Positions 37,135 to 49,039 are shown, numbered from the stretch's first letter. The stretch is DNA of 64,000 nucleotides from Antedon bifida (GCA_963402885.1 OY727093.1:11667501-11731500); one strand, 5' to 3'. The notes: generated by a model from the sequence alone, not told the origin. Numbers and translations: made by a program.

Positions 37135-40100
37135 ATGCTTGGATTGACAATAATCGTAATGTGCATATTATGCTATCAGCCTATAAACGCTAGACCACCA
37201 GGTTGGTAGTTTTCTTTTCTATTTATAAAGAACTTTCCGTTATTGAACCTGTATTTGTTAGTGTTAATTAATATTAATGTGTGAGATATATTATCATAAT
37301 GGTATATCAATATTACAATTATCATAGCCAATTAATACAATATATCTTAATCAATTAGAATTGAGGAATATAACTTTCTGTATATTTCGATGTTTTATGT
37401 TTCTTTTATATCCATGTAGGCTGAAACGTTTTACTGTGTAAAGAAGGTCCAGTATGCTCTACTGAATCAATTGTTGTTATATTTTAGGCCTACATTTAAA
37501 CTGTTTGATATGATCTAAAATTAATATCAAACTTAGTGGCAGTTGCAGGAAATTGGAGGAGGGGCATAAAAATATGGAATAATGTGCTGAAAATTAAATA
37601 TTTATATATTTATTTTAATATTGAATTGCGTAAAAACCCCACCTTACTTGCCCACTCTATTTTTAATATATTTTCAATGCTGGCTACTATTTGAAATTTT
37701 TGTTTAAGATATTCCCAAATCAAACACATTAAAACAATATTTTATCTATGAATTATACAAAATCTACATTATCAAACTAGTGTGATGTGCCAAATCATGG
37801 TAGTGATATGCACGAATAGTGATATGCATAAATATTGTAGCGATATGACATCATCATGTCCATATATGGGCACATCACATTTGTTGTCACATAAAGTTTG
37901 ATAGTGTTGACAGAGCTTTACTTTAATCTGTTTATAGCCAAATCAGACGATACATTTTGTAGTTTATGTCCACCAGGCTATAAATGCGATGCGGAGAAGA
38001 AAGAATGTAGTAAGTGTTAATACATGTTTTTAAAATGTGTACACAATGTCAAAACACCGGAATTTAATCATCGTAAATGTACGGAAGCGTATAGTGACCA
38101 CGACATGTTTAAATCCTTTAGAAGATATGGCAATTATAGTCTACCACATCATTTAGGAGACCGCTATCAATGAAATATGTCTTATTCTTATTATTATTAT
38201 TGTTTATTAATATTATTATTATATAACAATATAAATATAGCTTTCAGTGTAATATTAGTTAAATTACTAAAACAAAGTAGTAGTATATATACTAATCAAT
38301 ATAGTGAATTAGTTGAATATCTAAAACAAATAAATTGTAGTTCACGCCTTATTTCTAGAATGTTTACTCGATGGTATAAAAAGTTGGTTCGTACCTTCGG
38401 TACTGATTTTAACCACCTGATGTAACCCTGTTTACAAATTAAATTGAGTTCGATAATTAGTTATTGACAAATAAAATTAATTTAGGTTCAACGATTTGCT
38501 CCAAATAGGGGTGTTTTCCTTTACGTAAGGGCAAAATTCGGTAAATCGCGCCTTATTTCTAGAATGTTTACTCGATGGTATAAAAAGTTGGTTCGTACCT
38601 TCGGTACTGATTTTAACCACCTGATGTAACCCTGTTTACAAATTAAATTGAGTTCGATCATTAGTTATTGACAAATAAAATTAATTTAGGTTCAACGATT
38701 TGCTCCAAATAGGGGTGTTTTCCGATCGTGGTATACACTGTCTAATGGATGTCCATTTTGAAAAATACCCGCACACAATAATACGAGGTTCAGGTTTTGT
38801 TATGCATGTTACAACCGCTAATGTAGAAAACGCCAGCTAATGTCGAAACAACCGTTAATGTAGAACAATCCACCGCTTATGTAGTAAAACCTCCAGCTTA
38901 TGTAGAAACACCAACAGCTAATGTAGTAAATAAAAATCAACACCAGCTAATGTAGAAACAGTCAACAGCTTATGTAGTAACGAAAATTGCCTTCCAGCTT
39001 ATGTAGTTACTATCGCCAGCTAATGTAGAAAATGCTAATTCATGTGCAAACATCGATCTTTACTTAGCTATCTTTCACCTCTCGTAAGCAACCGACTTTC
39101 TAAAACGACCACACATCGTAATAAGCTACCATCTCTGTTAAGGGACCGCTTCTAATAATCGACCACCTCTCTTAAGGGATCACCTCCTCTCATAAGGGAC
39201 CGCTTCTCATAATCGACAACCTCTCGTAAGCGACCACCTCTTAACGACCATACCTCTCGTAAATTACCACCTCTTTAAAGGGACCACGACCTCTTTTTCT
39301 CTATTAAAGGACCGCTTCTCATAATCGACTATCTCCCGTCACAACGACCTCTGGTAAGTAACCACCTCTATTGAACGTCCACCGTTTCTATTAAGGAACC
39401 ACTTCTTATAATCGACCACCTCTCTCGTAAGGGATCACCTCCTCTCATAAGGAACCGCTTTTCATAATCGACCACCTCTCGTAAGCGACCACCTCTCTTA
39501 ACGACCACACCTCTAGTAAGTGACCACCTCTTTTAAGGGACCACGACCTCTTTCTCTCTATTAAAGACACAACGACCTCTGGTAAGTGACCACCTCTATT
39601 GAACGACCACCGTCTCTTTTAATGGACCATTTATCACAATCAACCACCTCTCGGAAGTGGTCAATGATGAGAAGTGGTCCCTTAACAGATACAGTGGTCG
39701 TTCAATAGAGGTGGTCACTTTCGAAAGGTCATTGTGATGGGAGATGTCGATTATGAGAAGCAGTCCCTTAATAGAGGTGGTGGTCCTTTAAAAGAGGTGG
39801 TCACTTACGAGAGGTGGGGTCATTAAGAGAGGTGGTCCTTTAAAAGAGTCGTCACTGACGATTATGAGAAGCGGTCCTTTAATAGAGAGAAAGAGGTCGT
39901 GGTTCCTTAAAAGAGGTGGTCACTTACGAGAGGTGTGGTCCTTAAGAGAGGTGGTCGCTTACGAGAGGTGGTCGATTATGAGAAGTGGTCCCTTAACAGA
40001 GATGATTTTTTACGATGTGTGGTCGTTTTAGAAAGTTGGTTGCTCACGAGAGGTGGAAAGACTGATAGCTAAGTAAAGATCGATGCATTTGCACATGAAT

Positions 40101-40475
40101 TAGACATTTTTGTAAAATATATAACATTTTCTACATTAGCTGGCGATGGTAACTACATAAACTGGGAGGCAATTTTCGTTACTACATAAGCTGTTGACTG
40201 TTTCTACATTAGCTGGTGTTGATTTTTATTTACTACATAAGCTGTTGGTGTTTCTACAAAAGATGGAGGTTTTACTACATAAGCGGTGGGTTGTTCTACT
40301 AACGGTTGTTTTGAAATTAGCTGGCGTATTCTACATTAGCGGTTGTAACAATGCAATTTGATTTCAGACTTAATGTCCACTTATAATAATACACTTTAAT
40401 TATTATATTTTCTCAGCTCTGCGTGGGTTTACCACCGTCTTTGGCAGCTTTCAAGACGCGGCAAGAGTAGGTTGA
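37135..40475 (+). CDS. small secreted cysteine peptide with C-terminal Gly, gene R1
   Basis: Exons 37135-37201, 37938-38009, 40417-40475, all phase 1; 65 residues. Exon 1 (MLGLTIIVMCILCYQ) is a signal peptide in a new exon starting at 37,130. Exon 2 has four cysteines spaced C-x2-C-x5-C-x7-C (FCSLCPPGYKCDAEKKEC). Exon 3 encodes FTTVFGSFQDAARVG-stop; a final Gly is the donor for C-terminal amidation, giving a predicted ..AARV-amide. The terminal exon matches those of R2-R4 in the F..S..DxxR core. Intron 2 is 2.4 kb and houses a direct repeat and a 1.5-kb foldback element. AATAAA at 40,566. The family is not one I recognise; the CxxCPPGYxC run recalls EGF/TNFR-type modules, but only four cysteines are present. 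Confidence 0.7.
38345..38723 (+). repeat. 204-bp direct duplication in intron 2 of R1
   Basis: 38,345-38,519 and 38,549-38,723 are almost identical (one clear change, GATAATTAG to GATCATTAG). Each contains CTCGATGGTATAAAAAGTTG and GGTACTGATTTTAACCACCT. Confidence 0.9.
38807..40350. mobile_element. 1.54-kb foldback (TU-like) element
   Basis: Two arms of roughly 750 bp are inverted copies of each other around about 39,580-39,660. The ends are TGTTACAACCGC and GCGGTTGTAACA, flanked by a 5-bp target duplication ATGCA (38,802-38,806 and 40,351-40,355). The outer arm is a tandem of AGCTAATGTAGAA / AGCTTATGTAGTA units; the inner arm is a tandem of CTCTCGTAAGCGACCACCT units. No coding capacity. Foldback elements with arms of short tandem repeats are known from sea urchins (TU) and Drosophila (FB); the comparison is from memory. 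It lies wholly within intron 2 of R1, so that pre-mRNA would contain a very long hairpin. Confidence 0.85.
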
Positions 40476-40969
40476 GATGAAAATGGATAGCAAAGACGTT
40501 ACGTCTATCACGCCTCTTCTGTGTACATAGATATATTCGGTGAACAGACCGCAAGGCAATGTTAAAATAAAGTAACTTACGAATAGTTCTGCAGTGTATC
40601 TTTTTTCCTTATTTCAACTCGTCAATTTCCATTATATCTTTGTAACTATAAAGGGTCGGTTAACACTTATTTGGGAAAGCTAACCGGATGTCCAAAACAT
40701 ATAAAATCCTATTAACATATTTATCATTACATTACTCATTTGATCTCATTTCGACTCATAAACTGTAGAGCATTTTAGGGGGTATACAAGACATATAAAA
40801 CTCATATAGAAGGACCTGATCAGGCTACGACAGGCTAATTTCTCTCATTCATTTGTCTTAGGGTCGTTTTTTATCATTTATTGTTTCTTATCTACCACAT
40901 TCTGGAGTAATCTTAATATAAGTTATGGTCTTACGCAGTCCAGTTTCAGACGGCGATTGTGTAATACTG

Positions 40970-41625
40970 TAAAACCTCGAAAAAAAGCCCATCTCGAAAA
41001 GAAGCCTATGTCGAAAAGAAGCCAACTCTCTTTGGTTGACAAAAGTAATCTCGAAAAGAAGCCCATGTCGAAAAGGAGCCAACTCTTGTTGGTTGACAAA
41101 GTAATCTCGAAAAGAAGCTTATATCAAAAAGAAGCCCATATCGAAAAGAAGCCAACTCTCTTTGGTTGATAAAAGTAATCTCGAAAAGAAGCCCATGTCG
41201 AAAAGGAGCCAACTCTCTTTGGTTGGCAAAAGTAATCTCGAAATGAAGACCTTATCGAAAAGAAGCCAACTCTCTTTCGTTGACAAAAGTAATCTTTAAA
41301 AAGAATCCCATAACGAAAAGAAGCCAACTCTCTTTGGTTGGCAAAAGTAATCTCTAAAAGAAGCCCATGGCGAAAAGAAGCCAACTCCCTTTGGTTGACA
41401 AAAGTAATCTTTAAAAAGAATCCCATCTCGAAAAGAAGCCAACTCTCTTTCGTTGGCAAAAGTAATCTCCAAAGAAGCCCATCTCGAAAAGAAGCCAACT
41501 CTCTTTGGTTGGCAAAAATAATCTCTAAAAGAAGGCCATCTTGAAAAGAAGCCCACTCTCTTTGGTTGGCAAAAATAATCTCTAAAAGAAGCCCATCTCT
41601 AAAATAAAGCCATTTCTGAAGCAAG
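40970..41625. repeat. about 58-bp minisatellite downstream of R1
   Basis: About eleven imperfect units built from TCTCGAAAAGAAGCC and AACTCTCTTTGGTTGACAAA-AGTAA, with a shorter internal periodicity from CGAAAAGAAGCC. Long minus-strand frames through it arise from the repeat and are not credible genes. Confidence 0.85.
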
Positions 41626-41699
41626 TCCACTGGGTTAACCCATTATATTTTTCTCTTATATCAGGACTATAAGGACTATCTGTGTAAATTGGCCTTTAG

Positions 41700-42173
41700 G
41701 CGGTAAATGTTTGAACGATCAATATGTTAAACGATTGACATTCATTTTTTTTTTATTGCTAATTAACCTTAACCAACGACTACGCTAAATTTAGTTTTAC
41801 TTACTTATTTGCATACATTTACAAACATGTTATTTTAATTGTGCTAATTTATTAAAAATATATGCTATATGATATTTTATGATGATGTCAAATAATGAAT
41901 ACAACCTGAATATATTTTTTAATTGACATTGTATTGATAAACGATTTATAATAATTTAGGTTTTGCTGACCTAACTGAAAATAATCAATAATAAATGTAC
42001 TTTGTTAGTTTATTTGATTATTTGCATAAATTTACCAACATTATTTTTGTATTATACTACGGGATACGGAAATTTATTTGTATATGATGTAATTAAAGAA
42101 TCAGTTTTAATAGTCATCCAGCTCTGTACAACAGCAAGCGGCTAGCTACAGTAAATCCGAGTTTCGACTAACA
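41700..42173 (+). promoter_or_regulatory. promoter unit and 5' UTR exon of peptide gene R2
   Basis: Contains ATATGCTATATGATATTTTA, GCCAAA/TCAAATAATGAATA-type text and GGCTAGCTACAGTAAATCCG followed by AGTTTCGACTAACA ending at a GTAAGT donor (42,174). Diverged copies lie at 36,300-36,907, 43,850-44,290, 47,660-47,808 and 61,290-62,580. It is the conserved upstream unit of the peptide family. Confidence 0.5.
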
Positions 42174-42512
42174 GTAAGTGTAAGTTTACTTCTTTGTTAT
42201 CATTTTTTGTTATTATTATTTATTTATTCAAGTTTCTGGTAGATAAAAAACAAGCAGATAAAAGGTAAGATAAAGATAAACAAAAAAAATTAATCTACAA
42301 CATCTACAAGAAATTGACCAGCAAAATGTCTGTCGTTGAACAAAAAAAAAGAATTTATGAGACAAATGACAAATTTAGTTGTTTAGCATCATCATCGCAA
42401 TATTGCCATATATTTTTTTATATTTACACAATATTTTTATTATAATAATAGAATTGAGATTTATTGTAAAGTATTTAATTATACATTTTTCCATAGATTC
42501 ATATGAGAAACA

Positions 42513-43189
42513 ATGCTTCGATTGACAATGATCGTAGTGTTCATTTTATGCTATTCGTCTATAAACTCTGAGATGTCAGGTTAGTATGTAACACTGTTAC
42601 AATTATTTATTGTCATTTTAACAACGAGGTATAAATGAAATGTGGTTGGTTGGTTTACATTTTGAGTTACATACAATTATACAATGAATAAAAAAAACGT
42701 GAAATCAATGAATCTAAAGAGATCTTACGAACTTGTTATTACATACGACTTAGTGGGCTTAACTCTCAATTAGTATGTACGACATTAATCAACCATCTTT
42801 ACTTGTGTGATCTGCTTTATTATAATACTTAAAGGAGACCTGCGCAGGGGTGCAGAATGTAAACCATCAGCCATGTGTATTAATGGACAACCTATTATTG
42901 GTAAGTAAGTTATGAATTGAGTTGCGTGATTCGAACGCAAATTTCGTCGTTAAGTTAATTTTCATACACATGATAGATATTTTGTTTTTGTCGAGCAAAT
43001 ATTTAGTTCATGCAGGGAAGAGTGAAATTAGTAAATTACACTGAAATTCCACTCTTCTGTGGTTCATGTGTGCAGGCCTATTATTCTCTCAATGATACAC
43101 TAATATTCTATTATCTTCTTATTGCAGGAACGACGTACAGAGTCTCTATGTTTTCCAACAAAGCAGATGTTAATAGAGCATTGGGATAA
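42513..43189 (+). CDS. small secreted peptide with C-terminal Gly, gene R2
   Basis: Exons 42513-42579, 42835-42900, 43128-43189; phase 1 junctions; 64 residues. Signal exon MLRLTMIVVFILCYSS; a short upstream ATG at 42,503 is out of frame. Exon 2 keeps only two cysteines (ECKPSAMC) and has a dibasic RR near its start, a possible processing site. Exon 3 encodes TTYRVSMFSNKADVNRALG-stop, again ending in Gly. The 3' UTR (AGAATAAAATAACATA at 43,276) is shared with gene R4 at 60,682. Compared with R1 and R4 the cysteine module is half lost, so disulphide pairing must differ. Function unknown. Confidence 0.7.
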
Positions 43190-43559
43190 AAATAGAAATA
43201 GGTGATACATGTGTGTAGTCTTTTTGTGAATCGTTGTATTCACTGCTGCTGAGGCCCAACTGATTCTCGATGCTAGAATAAAATAACATACGCATATTTT
43301 TGTTTTGTTTGTCTTTCTTTTTGTTTGTGAAAAGTTTAGAAGTCACGGTTTTTATTGACATTTTTTTAAACCCTCAGGATAGATAGAATCCGAGATCTCA
43401 GCTGTGAGAGGCTGTATAGTCCGGTGGCAGGAGGGGAATATCAACACCCGACGGGTGACAAATTGTCATTCAACTTTTCTAGACCAGAATTTTCCGTATA
43501 TTACGAATCCGAATCAATCAGGCTAAGAAAGCGTTTTTGAGATATAAGGGGTCAAAGTT

Positions 43560-43910
43560 CAAAATTGACCAATTAAAAAAATATAGTATATTTCAATTCA
43601 CGTTTTAGACTATCTTTTATTCCAAAAGCAATATGTTTAAGTCAAAATTTAAGAGAAATTTTTAACTCGATATTTTAATTGTTGCAATATTTGTATTTTT
43701 TATCGTCTTTTTACCTTTTTTTAATGTCTTTTTATAAGTATTTTAAATGTATTTTATATCCTGTATCTTGCCAAAGAAGACAATTTTCCAAAATAGTCTC
43801 TTTACGAATAAAGTGTATCTATGTGTAGTCGTTTTTTGGATAGTAAACGCCGTCATGATAGAAACTGTATTACGTTATGATTTATAATTTGAAAAGAGAA
43901 TCCTGTAATT
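43560..43910 (+). repeat. segmental duplicate shared with 58,455-58,740
   Basis: Both hold GACTATCTTTTATTCCAAA-type text, TATTTTATATCCTGTATCTT, AAGAAGACAATTTTCCAAAA, ACGAATAAAGTGTATCTATG and GATAGAAACTGTATTA. Part recurs near 61,290. This marks duplicated intergenic or intronic sequence carried along with the peptide genes. Confidence 0.75.
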
Positions 43911-44431
43911 TTATTGGTAATCGTGTTACTGGCCTACTTTTGATATTCATTAGTATATTGCTAACCTTATGTAACCGCTAATTTTAATGACCTTGTGTTT
44001 ATATGTAATTTATTTCTCTTCATCTGAACACAAAAATACAAATATATAAATACAAAAACAACAAAAGATTACAGCGAGAGAATAAGGTGAACTTCCTGTA
44101 GCTTCTTGTTTCTAGGTCCAGGGGTCCTCCTAAAGTTAGTTTATTTGCTTATTTGCATACATTTATAAACTTATTTTAATCTTGCTAATTTATTCATATA
44201 TATGCTGTATGATATTTAATAATAATAGTGGGAGGGGGAGCATAATCTTGTAATTTTGATTGGACGACATCGGGCCGATAAACGATGGTGATAATTTATT
44301 CATTCATTCATTTATCTTTTTATTTCGGAATATCATGGTGACATAATATTATATCCATAGCAAAAGAGAGAAAAAAAAATCTTAATCTAACAGCTCATAG
44401 AACAAAAACAAAGATATGTAAATATATAAAG

Positions 44432-45265
44432 TCAATGCAACAAAGCATTCCATTGTATGTGCATTCTTGACACATTAAGAACGTGGCGATTAATGGCCAT
44501 GATCAAGGAATTACTACTTGTGTTCACACGATTTTTAAAACTAAAAACAGATTTTCTAATGAACTCATCAAAGGATGGGACGTCATTTAAGACAAACATC
44601 ATGCTTGCACTAAAATGTCTAGGCTGCTTCAGCAGCAAACGTAAGGCATTGTTATAACATACTTTCAGTGATCTCAGAGTGCTCTTATTATATCTACACC
44701 ATAAGGTTGAACAGTACATGCTGACACAGTAACTCTTAAATAGATAACATTTAGTCTTAGTAGAACATTTTCCAAACTTTCTATTTAGAGAGTTGGCCCT
44801 AATGCAAATAGATCGATATTGACGTTTGATGTCACTTTCATCACTCAGATTATTACTGATCATATGAGCAAGATAGGTTATTGAATTATCAACGATTAGA
44901 GGTGCCCCATTTAAGGTAATATGTGGAACACCTTTGAGGTTGCGGACTTTCGGGCAAAATAGCAAGCATTTGGTTTTGTTTTCATTAAAAGTAATATCAT
45001 GGTCACTAGCAAAACCTTCACAGAGTCCAATTAGGCTTTGTAAGCCAGTCACTGACGGAGCCAAAAGGACCAATTCATCGGCAAAGCTTAGGCAATTCAG
45101 TTTAAGACTGTTAATTTCACAACCTTCTTTTGACTTAGTCAGTTCAACAGTTAACGGATCAGTGTACACATACATAGTAAAGTAGAGGGGACATAACGCC
45201 TCCCTGGCGAACCCCATTACGAACAGTGAAAGAATCGGAAACGGAACTACCCCACCTGACAACAA
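44432..45265 (-). pseudogene. LINE reverse transcriptase, C-terminal half
   Basis: Reads DPLTVELTKSKEGCEI, then CLSFADELVLLAPSVTGLQS, where FADE stands in the place of the catalytic [FY]ADD, so the polymerase is inactive. NGVRQGGV is readable in another frame just upstream (near 45,210). The C-terminus RLLLKQPRHFSAS and FKNRV is typical of CR1/L2-related elements. Finger and first palm motifs are deleted. Confidence 0.8.
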
Positions 45266-45324
45266 ATTCCTGATTCCTATACTATGACCTCAGTATCTTA
45301 ACTATAGGTGAAGGGGTACCCCTG

Positions 45325-46270
45325 TCAACTAAGTAAGGATTCAGTTATCTCATTCAAATTGTTTATATCCTCCCTCTTAACATTATTCCAGTTAACTTTG
45401 ATAAATTTTGAGGATTCATGCGTATTTTCACCCTTGTCATTACAATCATCACAAATATCAATGCCTAAATAGTCAAACGAAATAGGAAAGTGATCAGAAC
45501 ACATAAAATCATAATTAACTATAAAATTACACAACAGAGAATGGGAACTATGAGTGCTCACAACATGGTCTAACCAACTTGTGGTACTGTGAGCATCACT
45601 AAAATAAGTAAACGTATCTGAGTAATGACCAAAGTATTCCAAATCAGATATAACCAAGTTATACTCAGTGCAAAAATCGAATTTTTTCTTTGGATCAGAA
45701 TTAAAATCACCAACAAGGACTACTTTGTCATTGTCAAACTCTTCAACAATACTTTCGATTTTACCTAAATATCGTACATATTCACCAAAGTTGTCGTCGC
45801 ATTCATAGGGTAAGTACAGGTTAACAAATAAGGTTTTATCCCTACCCTTGCCAACCTCAATAGCGACAAGCCTATTATCTAAGATCAACAAGTTTAACAA
45901 CATCGTGTAATGTTTTCCTAAATAGTGTCGCTACACCCCCATATGGCCCTCCCACAAGTAATGAGGCAGAATCCATAAGGGAAACACTAAAACAATCAAA
46001 ATCGGGGTGAAAATTTTTAAGCATGGGTAGCTCATCATTTGTCAACCAAATCTCTTGTAAACATACAATGTCATGAACATCACAGAGATCATAAATTTCT
46101 TTTTGAGCAGATTTAAAAGAATTACAGTTAAGGGAGACCACCCTAAGTTTGTTAATTTTATGTGAGTCATTCATTACCCTGCTTATATTTAGGTTCATAA
46201 AACCTCCTAATGAAAGCATACTTTGGCCAGATATTAGTATCATTAACAATATCTTTGTCATTAAATTCAC
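45325..46270 (-). pseudogene. LINE apurinic-type endonuclease, frameshifted
   Basis: Two frames overlapping near 45,890 give the exonuclease-endonuclease-phosphatase fold in order: VVSLNCNSFKS, VCLQEIWLTND (catalytic Glu), VVLVGDFNSDP (Asp/Asn), SWLDHVVS and CSDHFPISFDYL (the final SDH). All catalytic residues are visible; a frameshift separates GGPYGGVATLFRK from the next block. It would nick target DNA for retrotransposition. Confidence 0.82.
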
Positions 46271-47390
46271 ATTGTATCATGAAAGAGGTACAGTCTGTTC
46301 GTTTACTTTCAAGAGCATTGACGGTTACAGTAATGTTCTTGGCTCTTTTCAGGTATGATTGCACATCTGTTGCTTTAGTGTCATTATCCATATTACCCAG
46401 GTATAGTTTATAAGGTGGTGGAGGCCTAGCCTTAAGTTCAATACCCTCATTACCGGTTCCTCGTTTAAATTTGGACTGACGGCGTTGTTTTCTTCTTTGA
46501 AAGCGAAATCCATCCTCATCTTCACTCCAGCCTGAGCTCACCTTTGTGTTCTTTACAGCAGACGCGAATGTGTTCCTTGGATTAACAGGAATACAAGCTG
46601 ATGATGCAGTTTGAACATCGCCTTCTTTAGTATGGGGATTCCCCTTACGAGGATTCCCTTCTATACTCTTGGAAATTTCACCAGCAATTGCTTCAGCGGA
46701 CGGAATTTGAGAATTCTTACAATCATGTGGTTTATAATACGGTTCGTCAGGAATAACGATTTGCTTTGTAGGATAATTCTCAGGTTTACGGGTAGTCAGT
46801 GCAGGAGAATGCTGTGTCTGCATAGCTTCTCTCACTTGCTGGGCCAATTTGCATCTCTGATTAGTTGCATAAGCGATATCTGCCTTCATCATGGTAAAAT
46901 CCGATCGCAGTTTGTGAATCTCTCTGAGCAGCAAAGTTGCATCAATGTGTTCCACATCTACAAATGGGATTTTAGACAGATTTGCAGCGGTGAATGTAGG
47001 CAAAGACGATGCATCACAATTTACCAGGTAACTCAACATGTCAGTTACTATAATATCACCTTTTCGTCTTGGTTTGTGCACATTATTTTCCTTATCAGGG
47101 ACACACGCACATAGTAAATCCTTTGCAGCTTTAATGTCATTTAACGTGAAATTTGCAACAGTGATAGCGTGAAGACGGTCAAATGTCATTGAACCCATGT
47201 TATTAACAAGAAAGCACAACAATTCATTAATCAAAACATCACCTGGTTGGTGAATAGTAGTTTCACTTACAGAAGATAGTAGATCACTGGTACTAGTTGA
47301 TGGCACGTCAATGTCATTAGTTAATTCCATCTGGCTACCCAAGGTAGTATTTTGCACGCCGCAGCTGGATGACGTCATAGCGAGTAGCAC
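46167..47390 (-). CDS. LINE ORF1 protein, 407 residues
   Basis: An intact frame overlapping the start of the endonuclease ORF by about 100 bases. The N-terminal half is Ser/Thr/Asp-rich. A central helix (LREIHKLRSDFTMMKADIAY) looks coiled-coil. The C-terminus, PPPYKLYLGNMDNDTKATDV, is an RRM-like start followed by FMIQCEFNDKDIV. This is the architecture of CR1-type ORF1 RNA-binding proteins: chaperone and nucleic-acid packaging for the element. It remains open although ORF2 is broken. Confidence 0.7.
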   Translation of the reverse strand: MLLAMTSSSCGVQNTTLGSQMELTNDIDVPSTSTSDLLSSVSETTIHQPGDVLINELLCFLVNNMGSMTFDRLHAITVANFTLNDIKAAKDLLCACVPDKENNVHKPRRKGDIIVTDMLSYLVNCDASSLPTFTAANLSKIPFVDVEHIDATLLLREIHKLRSDFTMMKADIAYATNQRCKLAQQVREAMQTQHSPALTTRKPENYPTKQIVIPDEPYYKPHDCKNSQIPSAEAIAGEISKSIEGNPRKGNPHTKEGDVQTASSACIPVNPRNTFASAVKNTKVSSGWSEDEDGFRFQRRKQRRQSKFKRGTGNEGIELKARPPPPYKLYLGNMDNDTKATDVQSYLKRAKNITVTVNALESKRTDCTSFMIQCEFNDKDIVNDTNIWPKYAFIRRFYEPKYKQGNE

Positions 47391-48944
47391 ACCTGTGAAG
47401 CCCTAAGGCAAGCCTGTCAATCAAAATGATTGATTGGTATTGACAGGGGCTAGCTGTCAAAGGCCAAAATTAATGAAAGTAAACAACAGTACACTGATGC
47501 AAACTGTCCTCCTTTTAGTCACAATACCTTCTTCTTTTGAAACGTATAAAGCATAGTCATCAAATAAGGCAATATATATAAAAAAAAACGAGAGAATTAT
47601 CTCAAATTTTGGAGCCGTAAAAAAGGCGGTCATCGCCTCCAAACGCCCTCAATCAATTAGTTTTATTAAAACTTATAAGGCATTTAATGTGAAAGAGAAT
47701 AGCATGAAAAATCAATCAAAAACTGTTTTATTTAATTACATAAATTTGCCAACACAACACAAAAATATACAAATATGTGATGTTTTAATATAATAAACCA
47801 TCATCTTATACTCTAGTAGCTAGATCAACTTTCGTATGCACTTTGAGGTCCAGAGAATTTGACTTCAGAAATTGGTTTAGGATGGTAAACAATCATTTTT
47901 GGCTTGGTTACACATTTTGAAAATGTGGCGAAAGGTCAAAAGGTCAGGGTGAAAGGTTATAATACCAAACACCAATACGTCCTTAAATCTCGACAACCAC
48001 TGGTCACAGCAAGGTAATTTTGGTCTCAAATTGATCGGAAGGTATATATTTATATTCAGTCTAATGGGACAATTTAGTCAAAAATGACCGGAAATGCCAT
48101 TTCTGACCTTTGACCCACTACAGAGGGCATGTATGTATCTCCGTAAGTACTGGTCATAGACACTTGAATTAGGTCCTAAAATGTTCGCAATATACATATA
48201 TTTATTTGTTGCACATTTTGAAAATGTTACAAAAGGTTAAAGGGTCAGGGTCAAGGGTTATATGAACAAACACAAATAGGTACTTGTATCTTGGCAACCA
48301 TTGGTCGCAGTAAGTCAATTTTAGTCTCAAAATGTTGAGAAGGCATGTATTCATATTCAGTCTAATAAAACATTTTAGTGAAAAATGATCAGAAATGCCA
48401 TTTCTGATCTTTGACCCACATACCAGGGCATCTTAATATCTCTGTAAGTACTGGTCGTAGAAACTTAAATTTGGTATCAAATTGTTGGAAATATACATAT
48501 TTACATTCATTCTAACAGAAAATTTGGTGAAAAGATGATCAGAGATACTAATAATTACTAATGTTTCAAACAAAAAACATACCTCTACACAACTTATTCT
48601 TATATAAATGGTATGCAATAACTGATGCTCTAAATGGTTTCATTATAGGAATTACAACAAATCCTTTACTGTTTGTAATTGTACGTTTGCTTATAATAAT
48701 GCTAGAAAATACTGTTGACCTCCCCGAGGACGATCAAGCATTGATAGAAACGTCGAACTCAACAGTTCTTTTCAGAATGCTAGAAGTAACTTACCGTATT
48801 TATCCGAATAAACGCCCCGGACATTTATTGTTCAGAGGGGTGTTTAGGGGGAGGGATGTTTATTCGGTGGAGGCGTTTTTTGTTTGTTTTTGGTGTAATA
48901 TGGTAAAAATATATGTATATCAAATAAATACACCCTAGATATAA

Positions 48945-49035
48945 AACAAGGCCATATAGATGGCTGCAGTCGCGTGCTCAAGTTAGTGTTTACCGACCGA
49001 CCAACCAACCGACCGACGTAGTGAGCTGTAGAGTC
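48945..49035 (+). repeat. GGCCATAT / (CCGA)n dispersed element, second copy
   Basis: AACAAGGCCATATAGATGGC, GCAGTCGCGTGCTCAAGTTA and GTTTACCGACCGACCAACC match the copy at 8,130-8,215. It ends near GAGCTGTAGAGTCGCGACG. Confidence 0.8.
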
Positions 49036-49039
49036 GCGA

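Larger units (their letters stand above)
44295..47650 (-). mobile_element. CR1-like non-LTR retrotransposon, internally deleted
   Basis: Minus-strand element with ORF1 (47,390-46,167), endonuclease (46,270-45,325, frameshifted) and the C-terminal half of reverse transcriptase (45,265-44,432). The 3' end is AATGAATGAATGAATAA, a simple-repeat tail. The flanks (GATAAACGATGGTGATAAT on the left; TTAAAACTTAT and AATGTGAAAGAGAATA on the right) are contiguous in related units near 61,730 and 62,360, so the boundaries are supported by empty-site paralogues. About 150 residues of the front of the reverse transcriptase are missing between 45,265 and 45,325. Confidence 0.8.

Noticed and set aside
37938-38009. 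EGF or TNFR domain
   Set aside because: CxxCPPGYxC resembles both, but only four cysteines exist in the whole mature protein, too few for either fold.
40888-41630. Several overlapping frames on both strands, up to 168 codons
   Set aside because: All are read-throughs of the 58-bp minisatellite, whose units happen to lack stops; no start context, no complex protein sequence.
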